Shown here in pieces: positions 16,080 to 25,056 of a stretch of DNA of 49,315 nucleotides (the stretch's first letter is position 1; every line of letters begins with the position of its first letter). A model generated the notes under the pieces. The model saw nothing but the letters and a program-made list of their open reading frames with translations, did no database searches and was not told the origin of the DNA. The stretch is from Butyrivibrio sp. INlla14. GTDB taxonomy: Bacteria > Bacillota > Clostridia > Lachnospirales > Lachnospiraceae. The position numbers and the translations under genes were made by a program. The stretch spans positions 1 to 49,315 of the forward strand of contig NZ_FMVS01000030.1 of NCBI RefSeq assembly GCF_900102515.1, given 5' to 3'.

Positions 16080-17774
16080 GTGAAAAAAAGTGGCGTAAAA
16101 AAATCTATATCTATGAGTAGACGAGCGGTATCCATAACCACCATCTCCTCACTCATAATGACACTTGCATGTCTTTTAGTTGCAAGTGTCTTCTTCGAGC
16201 GGATTTCAATCGGAATATATGAGCAGATGGAAACCTCCATCACAGGTTCTGCGCTGCAAAATGCAGATCATGCCCTTCTTGAGAAGATCATCCTTGAAAC
16301 AGAGGAAGCTCTTGATCAGATAGAAAATCCCGCAGCAGAATATAGTAGCCATGAGCAGGAATACCTTCTAAATTTTGCAAAGATCCAGGACAGCCAGGAC
16401 TATAAAACACTCTGGAATTACTTTAACACTACCAGAAAGAGTACAGAGAGTACCTGCTTTGTCCTTGTAATGCTGCGCCCCAGGGAGAACTACTGGGTCT
16501 ATGTAATGGATGCAAGTGACTACAACGTAATTCCCTGTGGAACTCTTTTGCTTGATGATTTCTCACAGTATGATGGCCATCCTGGAAAAGAGTTTGAGGG
16601 TTTTGTGACAATTTCACCAACCTATGGAAGAGTGAGAACGGACGGAGTACCGGCTTATATTGATGAGGAGAAAGATATATACGCCTACCTCCTTGCTGAT
16701 ATTCCAATTAGTGAAGTAAGGCAGAAGGGATATCTTTTTATCCTTAATACTGCTCTGCTTGCCATTATAATCACTGCACTTTCCTGTATCTTTGTGTATC
16801 TGGCAGTTAAAAAGACTGCTGTTGAGCCAATTAACAATATTGCTGAAAAGGCTGAAGACTTTGTGGACAGCTATGAAAAGAGATACGGGGAGCACCTGGA
16901 AACTCATATCTTTGAGGAACTCTATAATGGAGATGTAAGCGAACTTCAGAATCTTTCAAGGTCACTTTCCAGTATGGAGCTTGAGACCAACAGCTACATC
17001 AAGGATATAGACAGACTTGCAGGTGAGAAGGCAAGAACAAATACAGAACTTGAGATAGCCACAAGGATCCAGGCGGCTTCTATTCCTAGAAACTTTGATG
17101 ATTATAAGCACATAAATGAGCTGGAACTATATGGCGATATGAAGCCGGCCAAGGCAGTTGGTGGCGACTTCTATGATTTCTTTTTACTTGATGATACCCA
17201 TCTGTGCCTTGTTATGGCGGATGTATCCGGGAAGGGAATACCAGGAGCACTGTATATGATGGTTTCTATGGTAGCCATCAGGACTAGGGCAGAGCAGGGT
17301 GGAAATCCATCTGAAATACTAAGGTATGTAAATGAAAAGCTGTCAGCCAACAATTCTGTGGATATGTTTGTCACAGTGTGGCTTGGAATACTTGATATAA
17401 ATACAGGACATGTAATAGCAGCAAACGCAGGCCATGAGTATCCTGCGGTAGCTGATGAAAATGGAACTTATACTCTTATGAAGGACAAACATGGATTTGT
17501 CTGCGGAGGTATGGAAGGAGTCAGATACAAGGACTACGAATTTGATATTCCAAGGAATGGAAGGCTCTTTATATATACAGATGGAGTGCCAGAGTCAGCT
17601 AATAACAATAATGAATTCTTTGGCACAGACAGGATGATAAGCGCGCTTAATCAGTGCTCAGACAAAAATCCAAAGCAGACAATCGAATACGTTCAGGAGG
17701 AAATCGAGAAGTTTACGGAAGGTGCAGAAAGATTTGATGATACTACACTTTTGTGCCTTTGGTATAAGGGATAA
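16080..17774 (+). CDS. Membrane-bound SpoIIE/RsbU-type PP2C phosphatase with extracellular sensor
   Basis: A 564-residue protein: TM1 at about residues 18-40, an extracellular region at 40-215, TM2 at 217-243, a HAMP-like linker (VEPINNIAEKAEDFV), a coiled coil, then a SpoIIE-type phosphatase domain from about 327 to the end. Metal-binding motifs are visible as VGGDFYD (about 360-366), DVSGKG (381-386), NAGHEYP and YTDGVPE. Such enzymes dephosphorylate STAS-domain antagonists, and the likely target is encoded at 19170. GTG 16080 is chosen: it has AGGGAAG upstream and does not overlap the peptide gene, whereas the longer frame from ATG 16011 would run inside that gene. It is the signal-input end of a partner-switching module in the peptide-secretion locus. 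Confidence 0.9.
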   Translation: MKKSGVKKSISMSRRAVSITTISSLIMTLACLLVASVFFERISIGIYEQMETSITGSALQNADHALLEKIILETEEALDQIENPAAEYSSHEQEYLLNFAKIQDSQDYKTLWNYFNTTRKSTESTCFVLVMLRPRENYWVYVMDASDYNVIPCGTLLLDDFSQYDGHPGKEFEGFVTISPTYGRVRTDGVPAYIDEEKDIYAYLLADIPISEVRQKGYLFILNTALLAIIITALSCIFVYLAVKKTAVEPINNIAEKAEDFVDSYEKRYGEHLETHIFEELYNGDVSELQNLSRSLSSMELETNSYIKDIDRLAGEKARTNTELEIATRIQAASIPRNFDDYKHINELELYGDMKPAKAVGGDFYDFFLLDDTHLCLVMADVSGKGIPGALYMMVSMVAIRTRAEQGGNPSEILRYVNEKLSANNSVDMFVTVWLGILDINTGHVIAANAGHEYPAVADENGTYTLMKDKHGFVCGGMEGVRYKDYEFDIPRNGRLFIYTDGVPESANNNNEFFGTDRMISALNQCSDKNPKQTIEYVQEEIEKFTEGAERFDDTTLLCLWYKG

Positions 17775-17791
17775 ATTATGAGGGACTAATA

Positions 17792-18199
17792 ATGGAAAGA
17801 TTAGAAGTTCAGGCAACTAAAGAAAATCTCCTTGAAGTATCTGCCTTTGTTGAGGGCTATCTTGAAAAGCTTGATTGCCCTATGAAGACTATGATGCAGA
17901 TAAGTGTTGCAGTTGAGGAAATCTATATCAACATTGCAAGCTATGCTTATGGAGATAGCATAGGAATGGCTGAGATCCTGATCGACCATGATCAGGCACT
18001 AAATTCGGTCAGCATAACCTTTAAGGATAGCGGAGTTTTTTATGATCCGCTTGCCAAGGAGGATCCAGACATCACTCTTTCTGCAGAGGAAAGAGCAATT
18101 GGTGGTCTTGGAATATTTATGGTTAAAAAGAGCATGGATGACATGAAATATAAATACGAAGATGGTAAAAACGTGCTTACCATAGTCAAGAAACTGTAG
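17792..18199 (+). CDS. RsbW-type anti-sigma factor / serine kinase
   Basis: A 135-residue GHKL ATPase domain. The N box is VAVEEIYINIASYAY (about residues 40-54), the G1 box is FKDSGVFYDPL and the G2 box is GGLGIFMVKKSMD. This is the kinase/anti-sigma architecture that phosphorylates STAS antagonists and binds a partner protein when free. It starts 17 bases after the phosphatase gene with RBS GAGGG. With the SpoIIE phosphatase and the STAS protein it completes a partner-switching set. Whether the released partner is a sigma factor or part of the export machinery is not shown by sequence. Confidence 0.9.
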   Translation: MERLEVQATKENLLEVSAFVEGYLEKLDCPMKTMMQISVAVEEIYINIASYAYGDSIGMAEILIDHDQALNSVSITFKDSGVFYDPLAKEDPDITLSAEERAIGGLGIFMVKKSMDDMKYKYEDGKNVLTIVKKL

Positions 18200-18225
18200 A
18201 AACGGATAACTTGAGGTTTAGTCCT

Positions 18226-18714
18226 ATGAAAGTATCCTTTGACCTTGATGAAGTTTTGTTCGTAAATCCGGATGGATTTGAAACAGAGCCAGAACTTCGA
18301 TTTCCCTTTAACAGAATGTTTCCTGAAAGACTTCGGAAAGGAACGGTTTACCTGATAAAAGAGCTTCAGAAAAGAGGCTTTGAAGTCTGGGTGTATACCT
18401 CCTCCTTTCGCACAGATGTCTATATCAAAGCGCTATTTAGACACTATAATATCCACTTTGACGATATAGTAAACGGATACAGGCACAAAACTGAGGTTCA
18501 GGGAGACAGAGCCATAACGCTTCCTCAGAAAATGCCAAGTCATTACAGAATATCCCTTCATATCGATGATGAGGATGCCATTATACAAAATGGTAAAAAA
18601 TATGGTTTCAGAGTCATGAGAGTATGTGAACCGGATGATGAGTGGGCAGAAAAAATCCTTGCAGAAGCTGAGAGAATACGAAATCTTGAAGAAGCGCAGC
18701 AAGGTGGGAGATAG
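18226..18714 (+). CDS. HAD-like phosphatase-fold protein of unknown substrate
   Basis: A protein of about 162 residues with the HAD motif I SFDLDEVLF (Asp 6 and Asp 8), motif II near VYTSSFRTD, and a C-terminal IDDEDAI block as motif IV. The cap is minimal. It resembles small HAD proteins annotated as hydrolases of unknown substrate. ATG 18226 is preferred over an in-frame TTG at 18211, because GAGG at 18213-18216 precedes it at a workable distance and it places motif I right at the N-terminus. It sits between the RsbW-like gene and an unknown gene, with short gaps, inside the secretion locus. Confidence 0.7.
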   Translation: MKVSFDLDEVLFVNPDGFETEPELRFPFNRMFPERLRKGTVYLIKELQKRGFEVWVYTSSFRTDVYIKALFRHYNIHFDDIVNGYRHKTEVQGDRAITLPQKMPSHYRISLHIDDEDAIIQNGKKYGFRVMRVCEPDDEWAEKILAEAERIRNLEEAQQGGR

Positions 18715-18716
18715 CT

Positions 18717-19052
18717 ATGGATGAGAATGAGAACAAACTTGATATTGCAGAGAAACTATTCGAAAAATACGGAGCAAAGCCTCTGGAAATAAATAAAAAG
18801 AACCGCGAGAAATTTGGTGAGAGAAGGATTTTCTTTTACCAAGACAATTACTACAGAGTAGGAAAGCTATTGTCTGAGGAAGATGCAGAAAAGTACATGG
18901 TTGTAAGCTGTATCGATGACGAGAAGTATGCTGAAATCGGCATGTTGGAGGATATAGAAGCAATACCATTTTCAGCTGGTGAAGCTGAAATTGAGAAACA
19001 GATTCGCCTGATACTTGGGATTGACCAATATCCAGAAAATTTTTATCGGTGA
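18717..19052 (+). CDS. Conserved-looking protein of unknown function
   Basis: A 111-residue acidic, soluble protein with no signal peptide or membrane segment and no family that I recognise. The middle (RRIFFYQDNYYRVGKLLSEED) is Tyr- and Phe-rich, as in small alpha/beta binding proteins. It starts two bases after the HAD-like stop, with GGTGGGAG as ribosome binding site, so it is translationally coupled. The CCAGAAAA/TTTTCTGG inverted repeat spanning its stop (19032-19068) may mark the end of the first transcript of the locus. Confidence 0.65.
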   Translation: MDENENKLDIAEKLFEKYGAKPLEINKKNREKFGERRIFFYQDNYYRVGKLLSEEDAEKYMVVSCIDDEKYAEIGMLEDIEAIPFSAGEAEIEKQIRLILGIDQYPENFYR

Positions 19053-19136
19053 ACAAAACGTTTTCTGGGAAATAAAACTTGACAATATTAAGAAATAAAC
19101 GGTTTTCAGAATAATGAAATTCGTTTATTATATATT
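19032..19136 (+). promoter_or_regulatory. Hairpin and candidate promoter between the two halves of the secretion locus
   Basis: CCAGAAAA (19032-19039) pairs with TTTTCTGG (19061-19068) across the upstream stop codon. Downstream, TTTTCA (19103-19108) and TATTAT (19126-19131) are 17 bases apart, a plausible promoter for the STAS gene at 19170. A TTGACA at 19079-19084 has no -10 at the right distance. Confidence 0.35.
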
Positions 19137-19169
19137 AATAAGGCATAAATGCTATAGGAGGGAAAGCAT

Positions 19170-19469
19170 ATGTTAAACATTAACAAAACTTTGGCAGGAA
19201 ATGATCTAAACATTAGTCTGGAGGGAAGACTTGATACTATGACAGCACCTGATCTTGAGGCGCTTCTTACAGCAAGCCTTGGTGGTGTAGAGAACCTTGT
19301 TTTTGATTTTGCCAAGCTTGAGTACATTTCATCAGCAGGACTTCGTGTTCTTTTATCTGCACAGAAGACTATGAACAAGCAGGGAACAATGGTTGTAAGA
19401 AACGCTACAGAGGAAGTTAAGGAGATTTTTGAAGTTACAGGCTTCTCAGACATTCTTACTATTGAATAA
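19170..19469 (+). CDS. STAS-domain anti-sigma factor antagonist (RsbV/SpoIIAA-like)
   Basis: A 99-residue single STAS domain. The phosphorylation motif YISSAGLRVLL (about residues 56-66) carries the conserved Ser that RsbW-type kinases phosphorylate and SpoIIE-type phosphatases reset. Both partners are encoded just upstream (17792 and 16080). Length and fold match RsbV and SpoIIAA. RBS ATAGGAGGG precedes ATG 19170. The unphosphorylated form is expected to bind the RsbW-like protein and free its target. It is followed 26 bases later by the RsbW-like orphan and the exporter genes. Confidence 0.93.
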   Translation: MLNINKTLAGNDLNISLEGRLDTMTAPDLEALLTASLGGVENLVFDFAKLEYISSAGLRVLLSAQKTMNKQGTMVVRNATEEVKEIFEVTGFSDILTIE

Positions 19470-19495
19470 ATAATTTTTGACGGGGAGATAATGAT

Positions 19496-20119
19496 ATGGA
19501 ATCTGAAAAGATGCTTATAACTAACAAGAATTTCAAGATCTATGATGCACTTTCAAAGATAGACAACTATCTTGAAGATATGGAGCTTGGAAAGAAGGAT
19601 ACTCTTCACATGAGACTTCTCATGGAGGAAACCCTTGGTATGCTGGGAGCCATGACCGGGGATTATCAAGCACTTATATGGGTTGAAAAAGAAAACAATC
19701 AGTGCCAGGTTAAGTTGGTTGCCAAGACTGAAATGGACGTTGATAAGAAAAAAGAACTTCTGTCAGTTTCAAAGTCTGGTGAGAATACCCTTCACAAGGG
19801 ATTCATGGGCAAGATTGGTGAGATCATCGAAAATGGTATCTTAAATTATGAAAATGTAATGAAGCTGCAGCAGGTTTATGGCGGAGGCTATGTTGATTAT
19901 GCTGCACTTGGTGGTAATCCGTCAGACTCAATGTTTGTGTGGAGTCTTGACCAGTATAGAGGTGCTCTTGATGAAGTAAGAGGAAGCGATAATGCGGCCG
20001 GCTATGCTTGGGATGAGCTTGAGAAGTCAATTGTGGCAAGTCTTGCCAAGGATGTGACTGTTGGTGTAAAGATGGATCAGGTTGAATTAACTATTACAGC
20101 TGATCTGACCGGTAAATAA
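19496..20119 (+). CDS. Unknown protein, possibly a diverged GHKL/RsbW-like module
   Basis: A 207-residue soluble protein. Residues 15-60 (ALSKIDNYLEDMELGKKD, then MRLLMEETLGML) resemble the first helix and N box of RsbW-like ATPases. I cannot see convincing G1 or G2 ATP-binding boxes; a Gly-rich stretch YGGGYVDYAALGG lies near 130. The C-terminus (VTVGVKMDQVELTITADL) looks like an edge strand pair. RBS GGGGAG precedes ATG 19496. Its place between the STAS gene and the secretion genes suggests a third interaction partner, perhaps the link between the switch and the exporter. That role is inference. Confidence 0.55.
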   Translation: MESEKMLITNKNFKIYDALSKIDNYLEDMELGKKDTLHMRLLMEETLGMLGAMTGDYQALIWVEKENNQCQVKLVAKTEMDVDKKKELLSVSKSGENTLHKGFMGKIGEIIENGILNYENVMKLQQVYGGGYVDYAALGGNPSDSMFVWSLDQYRGALDEVRGSDNAAGYAWDELEKSIVASLAKDVTVGVKMDQVELTITADLTGK

Positions 20120-20123
20120 TAAG

Positions 20124-20540
20124 ATGAATGATAATATTTTTAGGGAAAAGAGCGTTAAAAGAATCTCTTCACCTGAGAATCTTTCTGAATATCTGCGAGT
20201 AACTACACCTGCCATGTGGATAATACTGACAGGTGTGGCTATTGTGCTTTTGGGGCTCTTTGTCTGGAGCAATTTCGTTGTCATAAATAGTTATGCATAT
20301 GGCAAAGGTGTCGTCAAGGACGGCATTCTTACTGTAACCTACGAGGATCAGCGTGTAGCCAGGAACATTACTGGTGATATGCTGGTTTCAATTGGTGATG
20401 TCTACATGGAGATAGATACTGTGGGCAGAGACAAGAATGGCCATGTGGTAACAGTATCAGATACTAATTTCCCGGATGGAGATTATGAGGCCAAGGCCTG
20501 TTACAGGCAGACCAAGGTCATAAGTATGCTTTTTAATTAA
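20124..20540 (+). CDS. Short NHLM-type peptide-export secretion protein (membrane-fusion-protein-like)
   Basis: A 138-residue protein with a cytoplasmic N-terminus (NIFREKSVKRISSPENLSEY), one membrane helix at about residues 32-54, and a short extracytoplasmic domain of about 80 residues. The N-terminal sequence matches what I recall of NHLM bacteriocin system secretion proteins. Those usually have a longer HlyD-like body with coiled coil, whereas this one keeps only the first strands. It starts four bases after the previous stop and relies on coupling, since no strong ribosome binding site is visible. It probably docks on the two ABC transporters encoded next. Confidence 0.72.
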   Translation: MNDNIFREKSVKRISSPENLSEYLRVTTPAMWIILTGVAIVLLGLFVWSNFVVINSYAYGKGVVKDGILTVTYEDQRVARNITGDMLVSIGDVYMEIDTVGRDKNGHVVTVSDTNFPDGDYEAKACYRQTKVISMLFN

Positions 20541-20560
20541 GGGAAAAAGAGGTGGCGTGT

Positions 20561-22744
20561 ATGAACGCCAGAAAAACTGTTGGGAAGCCTTCCAAAGGCA
20601 AAAAGGTAAGAGTCCCTGTTGTTATGCAGATGGAAGCCCTTGAATGCGGCGCTGCATGCCTTACTATGATTCTTGCTTACTATGGAAAGTGGATACCACT
20701 TGAACAGGTCAGATTTGACTGCGGGGTTTCCAGGGACGGCTCTAATGCAAAAAACATATTGTTAGCTGCAAGGAGTTATGGCCTTGAAGCAAAGGGATAC
20801 CGCTTTGAACCAGAAGCACTAGTTAAAAGCGGTTTTTTTCCATGCATAATTCACTGGGAGTTTAACCACTTTGTGGTACTCAACGGCTTTAAGGGTGGAT
20901 ACGCCTATATTAACGACCCAGCCAGAGGAACAGTCAGACTATCAATGGATGAATTTGATGAGGGCTTTACCGGAATATGTCTCATGTTCAGCCCTACTGA
21001 TAAATTTGAGACCGGGGGCAAGAAAAAGAGTACGCTGGAATTTGCAGCATCCCGCCTTAGCGGTGCATCTGCCGCAGTTGTCTTTGTTATCTTTTCTACT
21101 ATTCTTGCATATATTTTTAATGCAGTAAATCCAGGCTTTACCAGGTTTTTTATTGACAGACTTCTATCTGGAGAAAATAAGGAACTGCTGGTGCCTTTTA
21201 TCGTATTGCTCGCCCTTGTAGGCGGACTAAATATCATCACTTCTGCTATTTCTGATATCTATTCCCTTAAGATCGATGGAAAAATGGCTGTGCTGGGAAA
21301 CAGTAACTACGTATGGAAAGTGCTACATCTTCCGATGAATTTTTTCAGTCAGAGACTATCAGGGGATATACTTCAAAGAAAAAGTGCAAATGCCACAGTT
21401 GCTGGTACCCTGGTAAACACATTTGCACCTCTTTTGCTGAATTTTGCCATGATGATCTTTTATCTCACTTTCATGCTAAGGTATAGCCCAGTCCTTACTC
21501 TTATAGGTCTTTTCTCCATTGCCTTTAATGGAATCCTTGCTAGGGTGATCTCTAATAAGAGGATAAATATAACAAGAAGGAGCCTCAGGGACACTGCTAA
21601 ACTTCAGTCTGCAACTCTCTCCGGAGTCATGATGATAGAGACCATAAAAAGTAGTGGCGCTGAGATTGGCTTTTTCAAGAAATGGGCTGGCTATCAGGCA
21701 GCAGTCAACAGGGAAAAAATAGAGTATTCCCATATAAATATCTGGCTTGGCAGTATCCCTGCCGTTATAAACGACATTGCAAGTTTTCTGGTCCTGATAA
21801 TAGGCGTAATGCTTGTTATGGACGGTAACTTCACAATTGGTATGGTATTGGGCTTCCAAATGTATTTAGCATTATTTACAACTCCTGCAATGAGCATAAT
21901 TGGGGCATCACAGGAACTTCAGGAGATGCGCTCTAACATGGAGAGACTTGATGATGTTATGGAGTATCCCGATGATGAAATTTTTAGCAGCCCTCAGATC
22001 AAGGAGGGAGAGGAATACAAGAAGCTTACAGGAGATATTCATATAAAAAATGTTACCTTTGGCTATTCAAGACTGGCAGAGCCTGTTATCTCAGATTTTA
22101 GCCTTGATATAAGGCAGGGCAGCAAGGTTGCGATTGTAGGTGCGTCAGGCTGTGGAAAAAGTACACTTTCCAAACTGATTTCGGGGCTATATAAGCCATG
22201 GAGCGGAGAAATCCTTTTTGGAGATAAGAGTGCTTTTGAAATAGACAGAAATATTTTTACCGGCTCTGTTGCAGTTGTAGACCAGGACATAACCCTTTTT
22301 GAAGATCCGATAGATCAGAACATCAAGCTCTGGGATAACAGCATTGAAGACTTTGAAGTTATTCTTGCAGCCAGGGATGCAGGGATTCACGATGAGATCA
22401 TGGAAAGACCTGAAGGCTACAAGTCCAGCGTTGGAGAAAATGGTAAAAATTTCTCAGGAGGCCAGAAACAGCGTCTTGAGATAGCAAGAGTACTTGCACA
22501 GGATCCTTCTATAATCATTCTGGATGAAGCCACCAGCGCTCTTGATGCTGTGACTGAAATGAAGGTAATTAATGCCATTAAAATGCGAGGGATCACCTGC
22601 ATTGTGATCGCACACAGACTTTCAACTATAAGAGACTGCGATGAGATCGTTGTACTTGATAAAGGCAGGATCGTGGAGAGTGGAAGTCATGATTATCTGA
22701 TGGAAAATGGCAAGTATTATAAAGAACTAGTAACTAACGAGTAA
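20561..22744 (+). CDS. Peptidase-containing ABC transporter (C39 domain), NHLM bacteriocin type
   Basis: A protein of about 727 residues that should cleave double-glycine leaders and export the cores. The N-terminal C39 peptidase domain (1-150) shows catalytic Cys 29 (ALECGAACL), His 103 (EFNHFVVLNG) and Asp 119 (INDPARG). A six-helix permease spans about 165-450. The ATPase has Walker A GASGCGKST (527-535), signature FSGGQKQRLEIAR and Walker B IIILDEATSALD. ATG 20561 is chosen because AGAGGTGG lies seven bases upstream; the GTG at 20552 is inside that site. It is followed by a second NHLM-type ABC protein, and together they match the two-transporter layout of NHLM systems. Likely substrates are the peptides at 15567 and 15844. 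Confidence 0.93.
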   Translation: MNARKTVGKPSKGKKVRVPVVMQMEALECGAACLTMILAYYGKWIPLEQVRFDCGVSRDGSNAKNILLAARSYGLEAKGYRFEPEALVKSGFFPCIIHWEFNHFVVLNGFKGGYAYINDPARGTVRLSMDEFDEGFTGICLMFSPTDKFETGGKKKSTLEFAASRLSGASAAVVFVIFSTILAYIFNAVNPGFTRFFIDRLLSGENKELLVPFIVLLALVGGLNIITSAISDIYSLKIDGKMAVLGNSNYVWKVLHLPMNFFSQRLSGDILQRKSANATVAGTLVNTFAPLLLNFAMMIFYLTFMLRYSPVLTLIGLFSIAFNGILARVISNKRINITRRSLRDTAKLQSATLSGVMMIETIKSSGAEIGFFKKWAGYQAAVNREKIEYSHINIWLGSIPAVINDIASFLVLIIGVMLVMDGNFTIGMVLGFQMYLALFTTPAMSIIGASQELQEMRSNMERLDDVMEYPDDEIFSSPQIKEGEEYKKLTGDIHIKNVTFGYSRLAEPVISDFSLDIRQGSKVAIVGASGCGKSTLSKLISGLYKPWSGEILFGDKSAFEIDRNIFTGSVAVVDQDITLFEDPIDQNIKLWDNSIEDFEVILAARDAGIHDEIMERPEGYKSSVGENGKNFSGGQKQRLEIARVLAQDPSIIILDEATSALDAVTEMKVINAIKMRGITCIVIAHRLSTIRDCDEIVVLDKGRIVESGSHDYLMENGKYYKELVTNE

Positions 22745-22756
22745 GAGGGGACTTAA

Positions 22757-24934
22757 GTGGGCTGGTTTGATGAACAGATCAGGCAGAGAATAAAAAGTGA
22801 CCAGGATATATTTGAGGATTCCATATTTAATATGGCCTCCTCTGTCATCGGAAGAAAAGCTGCCAAGCAGATCAGTGATGACAGAATAGTCACAAAGGCT
22901 GCCTTGGATGAGATAATTAAATATTTTGGCTTCAAACCAAAAAACGACGTCTTTAATGATCTGCAGGAAGAAATTGACATGCAGAACATTCTAAGGCCTT
23001 ATGGCATTGTGTATAGGGATGTGGAGCTGGATGATGAATGGATGAATGAAGGCTATGGTCCTGTAATAGGAAAGCTTGTCAGCAGAGACCTTGTGATAGC
23101 TCTTTTACCAGCCCCGTTTAAAGGCTACTACTACATTGACTATGAGAAGGGGAAAAAAGTTAAAGTCACCAAAAAGGTAATGGAAGACATAGACAAAGAA
23201 GCGGTGTGTTTCTACAAGCCACTTCCGGGTAAAGAACTTGGCATTAAGGATCTGATCCTTTATATGCAGAGCTGCCTAAACTTATCGGATATTGCCTTTT
23301 ACGCGAGCCTTATGCTGATTTATACGCTTGCTGCCTATCTGGCTGCTCCACTTGTAGAGTTTATTACTAGTTTTGTACTTGATAGCGGCAACTATTCTAT
23401 TTTAGCGGTAACAGGACTGTTTTTGATTTCTGTCAGTCTCTCTAAACTACTTATTAAAAGTAGCGCAGATATGGTTTTGGAGAGAATAGAGATAAAAACC
23501 GGAATCAGCGTAGAAGCGGCGGTTATGAACAGAGTATTGGGGCTTCCTGCCAGGTTTTTCAGAAATTATACCGCTGGTGAACTTTCATCAAGGATTAACT
23601 CAGTTACCAACTTGTGTGACCTTATAAGCACAAACCTTATATCTATGCCGACAACTCTTATTTTTTCATTTGTCTATCTGGCGCAGATAAAAAACTTTGC
23701 TCCTGAGCTTGTTCTTCCTGCAATTGTGATAACTTTTGTTTCGCTCTTGTTTTCTATTGTTTCTATAGTGATCCAGGCGGGAATAACAAGAAAGATCCTC
23801 CAGTACGATGCCCACGAGGATGGTATTACTTATGCTTTTATAAATGGCATTCAGAAGATAAGACTTGCAGGGGCAGAAAAAAGAGCTTTCGCAAAATGGG
23901 CCAATGACTATAATGACAGCGCCAATTTAAATTATAGTCCTCCAACTATCATAAAGCTCAATAAGACAATAAATATTGCAATTGGTTTTATAGGAACTAT
24001 GGTCTTATATAATGTTGCGGCACGCAGCAATATTTCAGCTTCGGAGTACATGGCCTTTAACACTTCTTTTGGTCTTTTGACAGGTGCTATGGCTTCCATT
24101 TCAGGAGTGGCCCTTTCAACTGCCAATATCAAGCCTATTCTCACTCTGGCAGAACCTATACTCCATGCAGTTCCTGAAGTTACAGAGGGCAAAAGACAAA
24201 TTGAGAGCCTGAGTGGAAGTATTGAAATAGCAAACGTTCATTTTAGATATGATGATGAAAGCCCTGAAGTGCTAAAGGGGATAAGCTTCAAGATAAAAGC
24301 CGGCGAGTACGTTGCTATTGTAGGTAAGACAGGCTGTGGAAAGAGTACTCTTATGAGACTTTTACTTGGCTTTGAAACTCCTGATAAAGGCGCGATTTAT
24401 TATGATGGAAAAGAAACTTCGAAACTTGACATGACTTCTCTTCGCAGAAAGATTGGTTCTGTAACTCAGAATGGAAGCCTTTTCCAGGGTGATATTTATT
24501 CAAATATAGTTATCACGAACCCTCTTTTAACAGTTAATGATGCCTGGGAGGCAGCAGAAATAGCCGGGATTGCTGATGATATCAGAGAAATGCCAATGGG
24601 CATGAACACTATCATTGCTGAGGGGCAGGGAGGAATCTCCGGAGGGCAAAAGCAAAGGCTTATGATTGCAAGGGCTGTGGCACCAAAGCCCAGGATCCTG
24701 ATGCTTGATGAAGCCACTAGTGCCCTGGATAATATCACTCAGAAGAAAGTCTCAAATGCTCTTGATGGGCTAAAATGCACCAGGATAGTGATTGCCCACA
24801 GACTATCCACAATCAGAAACTGCGACAGGATTCTTGTGATGGATGACGGCAAGATAGTTGAAGAGGGTAGTTACGATACGCTTATTGCAAAAGATGGCTT
24901 TTTTGCTGAACTTGTTAAGAGGCAGCAGCTGTAG
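22757..24934 (+). CDS. Second NHLM-type ABC transporter, permease/ATPase with extra N-terminal domain
   Basis: A 725-residue protein. The first 165 residues form a soluble domain without a peptidase triad (start GWFDEQIRQRIKSDQDIFED); this domain, as I recall, marks the ATP-binding subunit of NHLM systems. A permease follows at about 180-450, and an ATPase with Walker A GKTGCGKST (523-531), signature ISGGQKQRLMIAR and Walker B ILMLDEATSALD. The start is GTG 22757, with AGAGGGG at 22745-22750; no ATG is in frame nearby. Gap to the C39 transporter is 12 bases. It presumably forms a heteromeric exporter or an energising partner with that protein. Confidence 0.9.
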   Translation: MGWFDEQIRQRIKSDQDIFEDSIFNMASSVIGRKAAKQISDDRIVTKAALDEIIKYFGFKPKNDVFNDLQEEIDMQNILRPYGIVYRDVELDDEWMNEGYGPVIGKLVSRDLVIALLPAPFKGYYYIDYEKGKKVKVTKKVMEDIDKEAVCFYKPLPGKELGIKDLILYMQSCLNLSDIAFYASLMLIYTLAAYLAAPLVEFITSFVLDSGNYSILAVTGLFLISVSLSKLLIKSSADMVLERIEIKTGISVEAAVMNRVLGLPARFFRNYTAGELSSRINSVTNLCDLISTNLISMPTTLIFSFVYLAQIKNFAPELVLPAIVITFVSLLFSIVSIVIQAGITRKILQYDAHEDGITYAFINGIQKIRLAGAEKRAFAKWANDYNDSANLNYSPPTIIKLNKTINIAIGFIGTMVLYNVAARSNISASEYMAFNTSFGLLTGAMASISGVALSTANIKPILTLAEPILHAVPEVTEGKRQIESLSGSIEIANVHFRYDDESPEVLKGISFKIKAGEYVAIVGKTGCGKSTLMRLLLGFETPDKGAIYYDGKETSKLDMTSLRRKIGSVTQNGSLFQGDIYSNIVITNPLLTVNDAWEAAEIAGIADDIREMPMGMNTIIAEGQGGISGGQKQRLMIARAVAPKPRILMLDEATSALDNITQKKVSNALDGLKCTRIVIAHRLSTIRNCDRILVMDDGKIVEEGSYDTLIAKDGFFAELVKRQQL

Positions 24935-25056
24935 AAGTTTATAATTACTTAATTTGTGTGAGTGCAAGGAGTTTTGGTAAAATACTAGTTGTGTAATTGT
25001 GAAAGCAGCGAAGTTATGTAGCAATTCGCAGGAATCACATAGACGGAGAGAAGAAG

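Noticed and set aside
15567..24934. Lanthipeptide, thiopeptide or sactipeptide gene cluster
   Set aside because: No lanthionine synthetase, YcaO, radical SAM or other modification enzyme gene is present in the locus.
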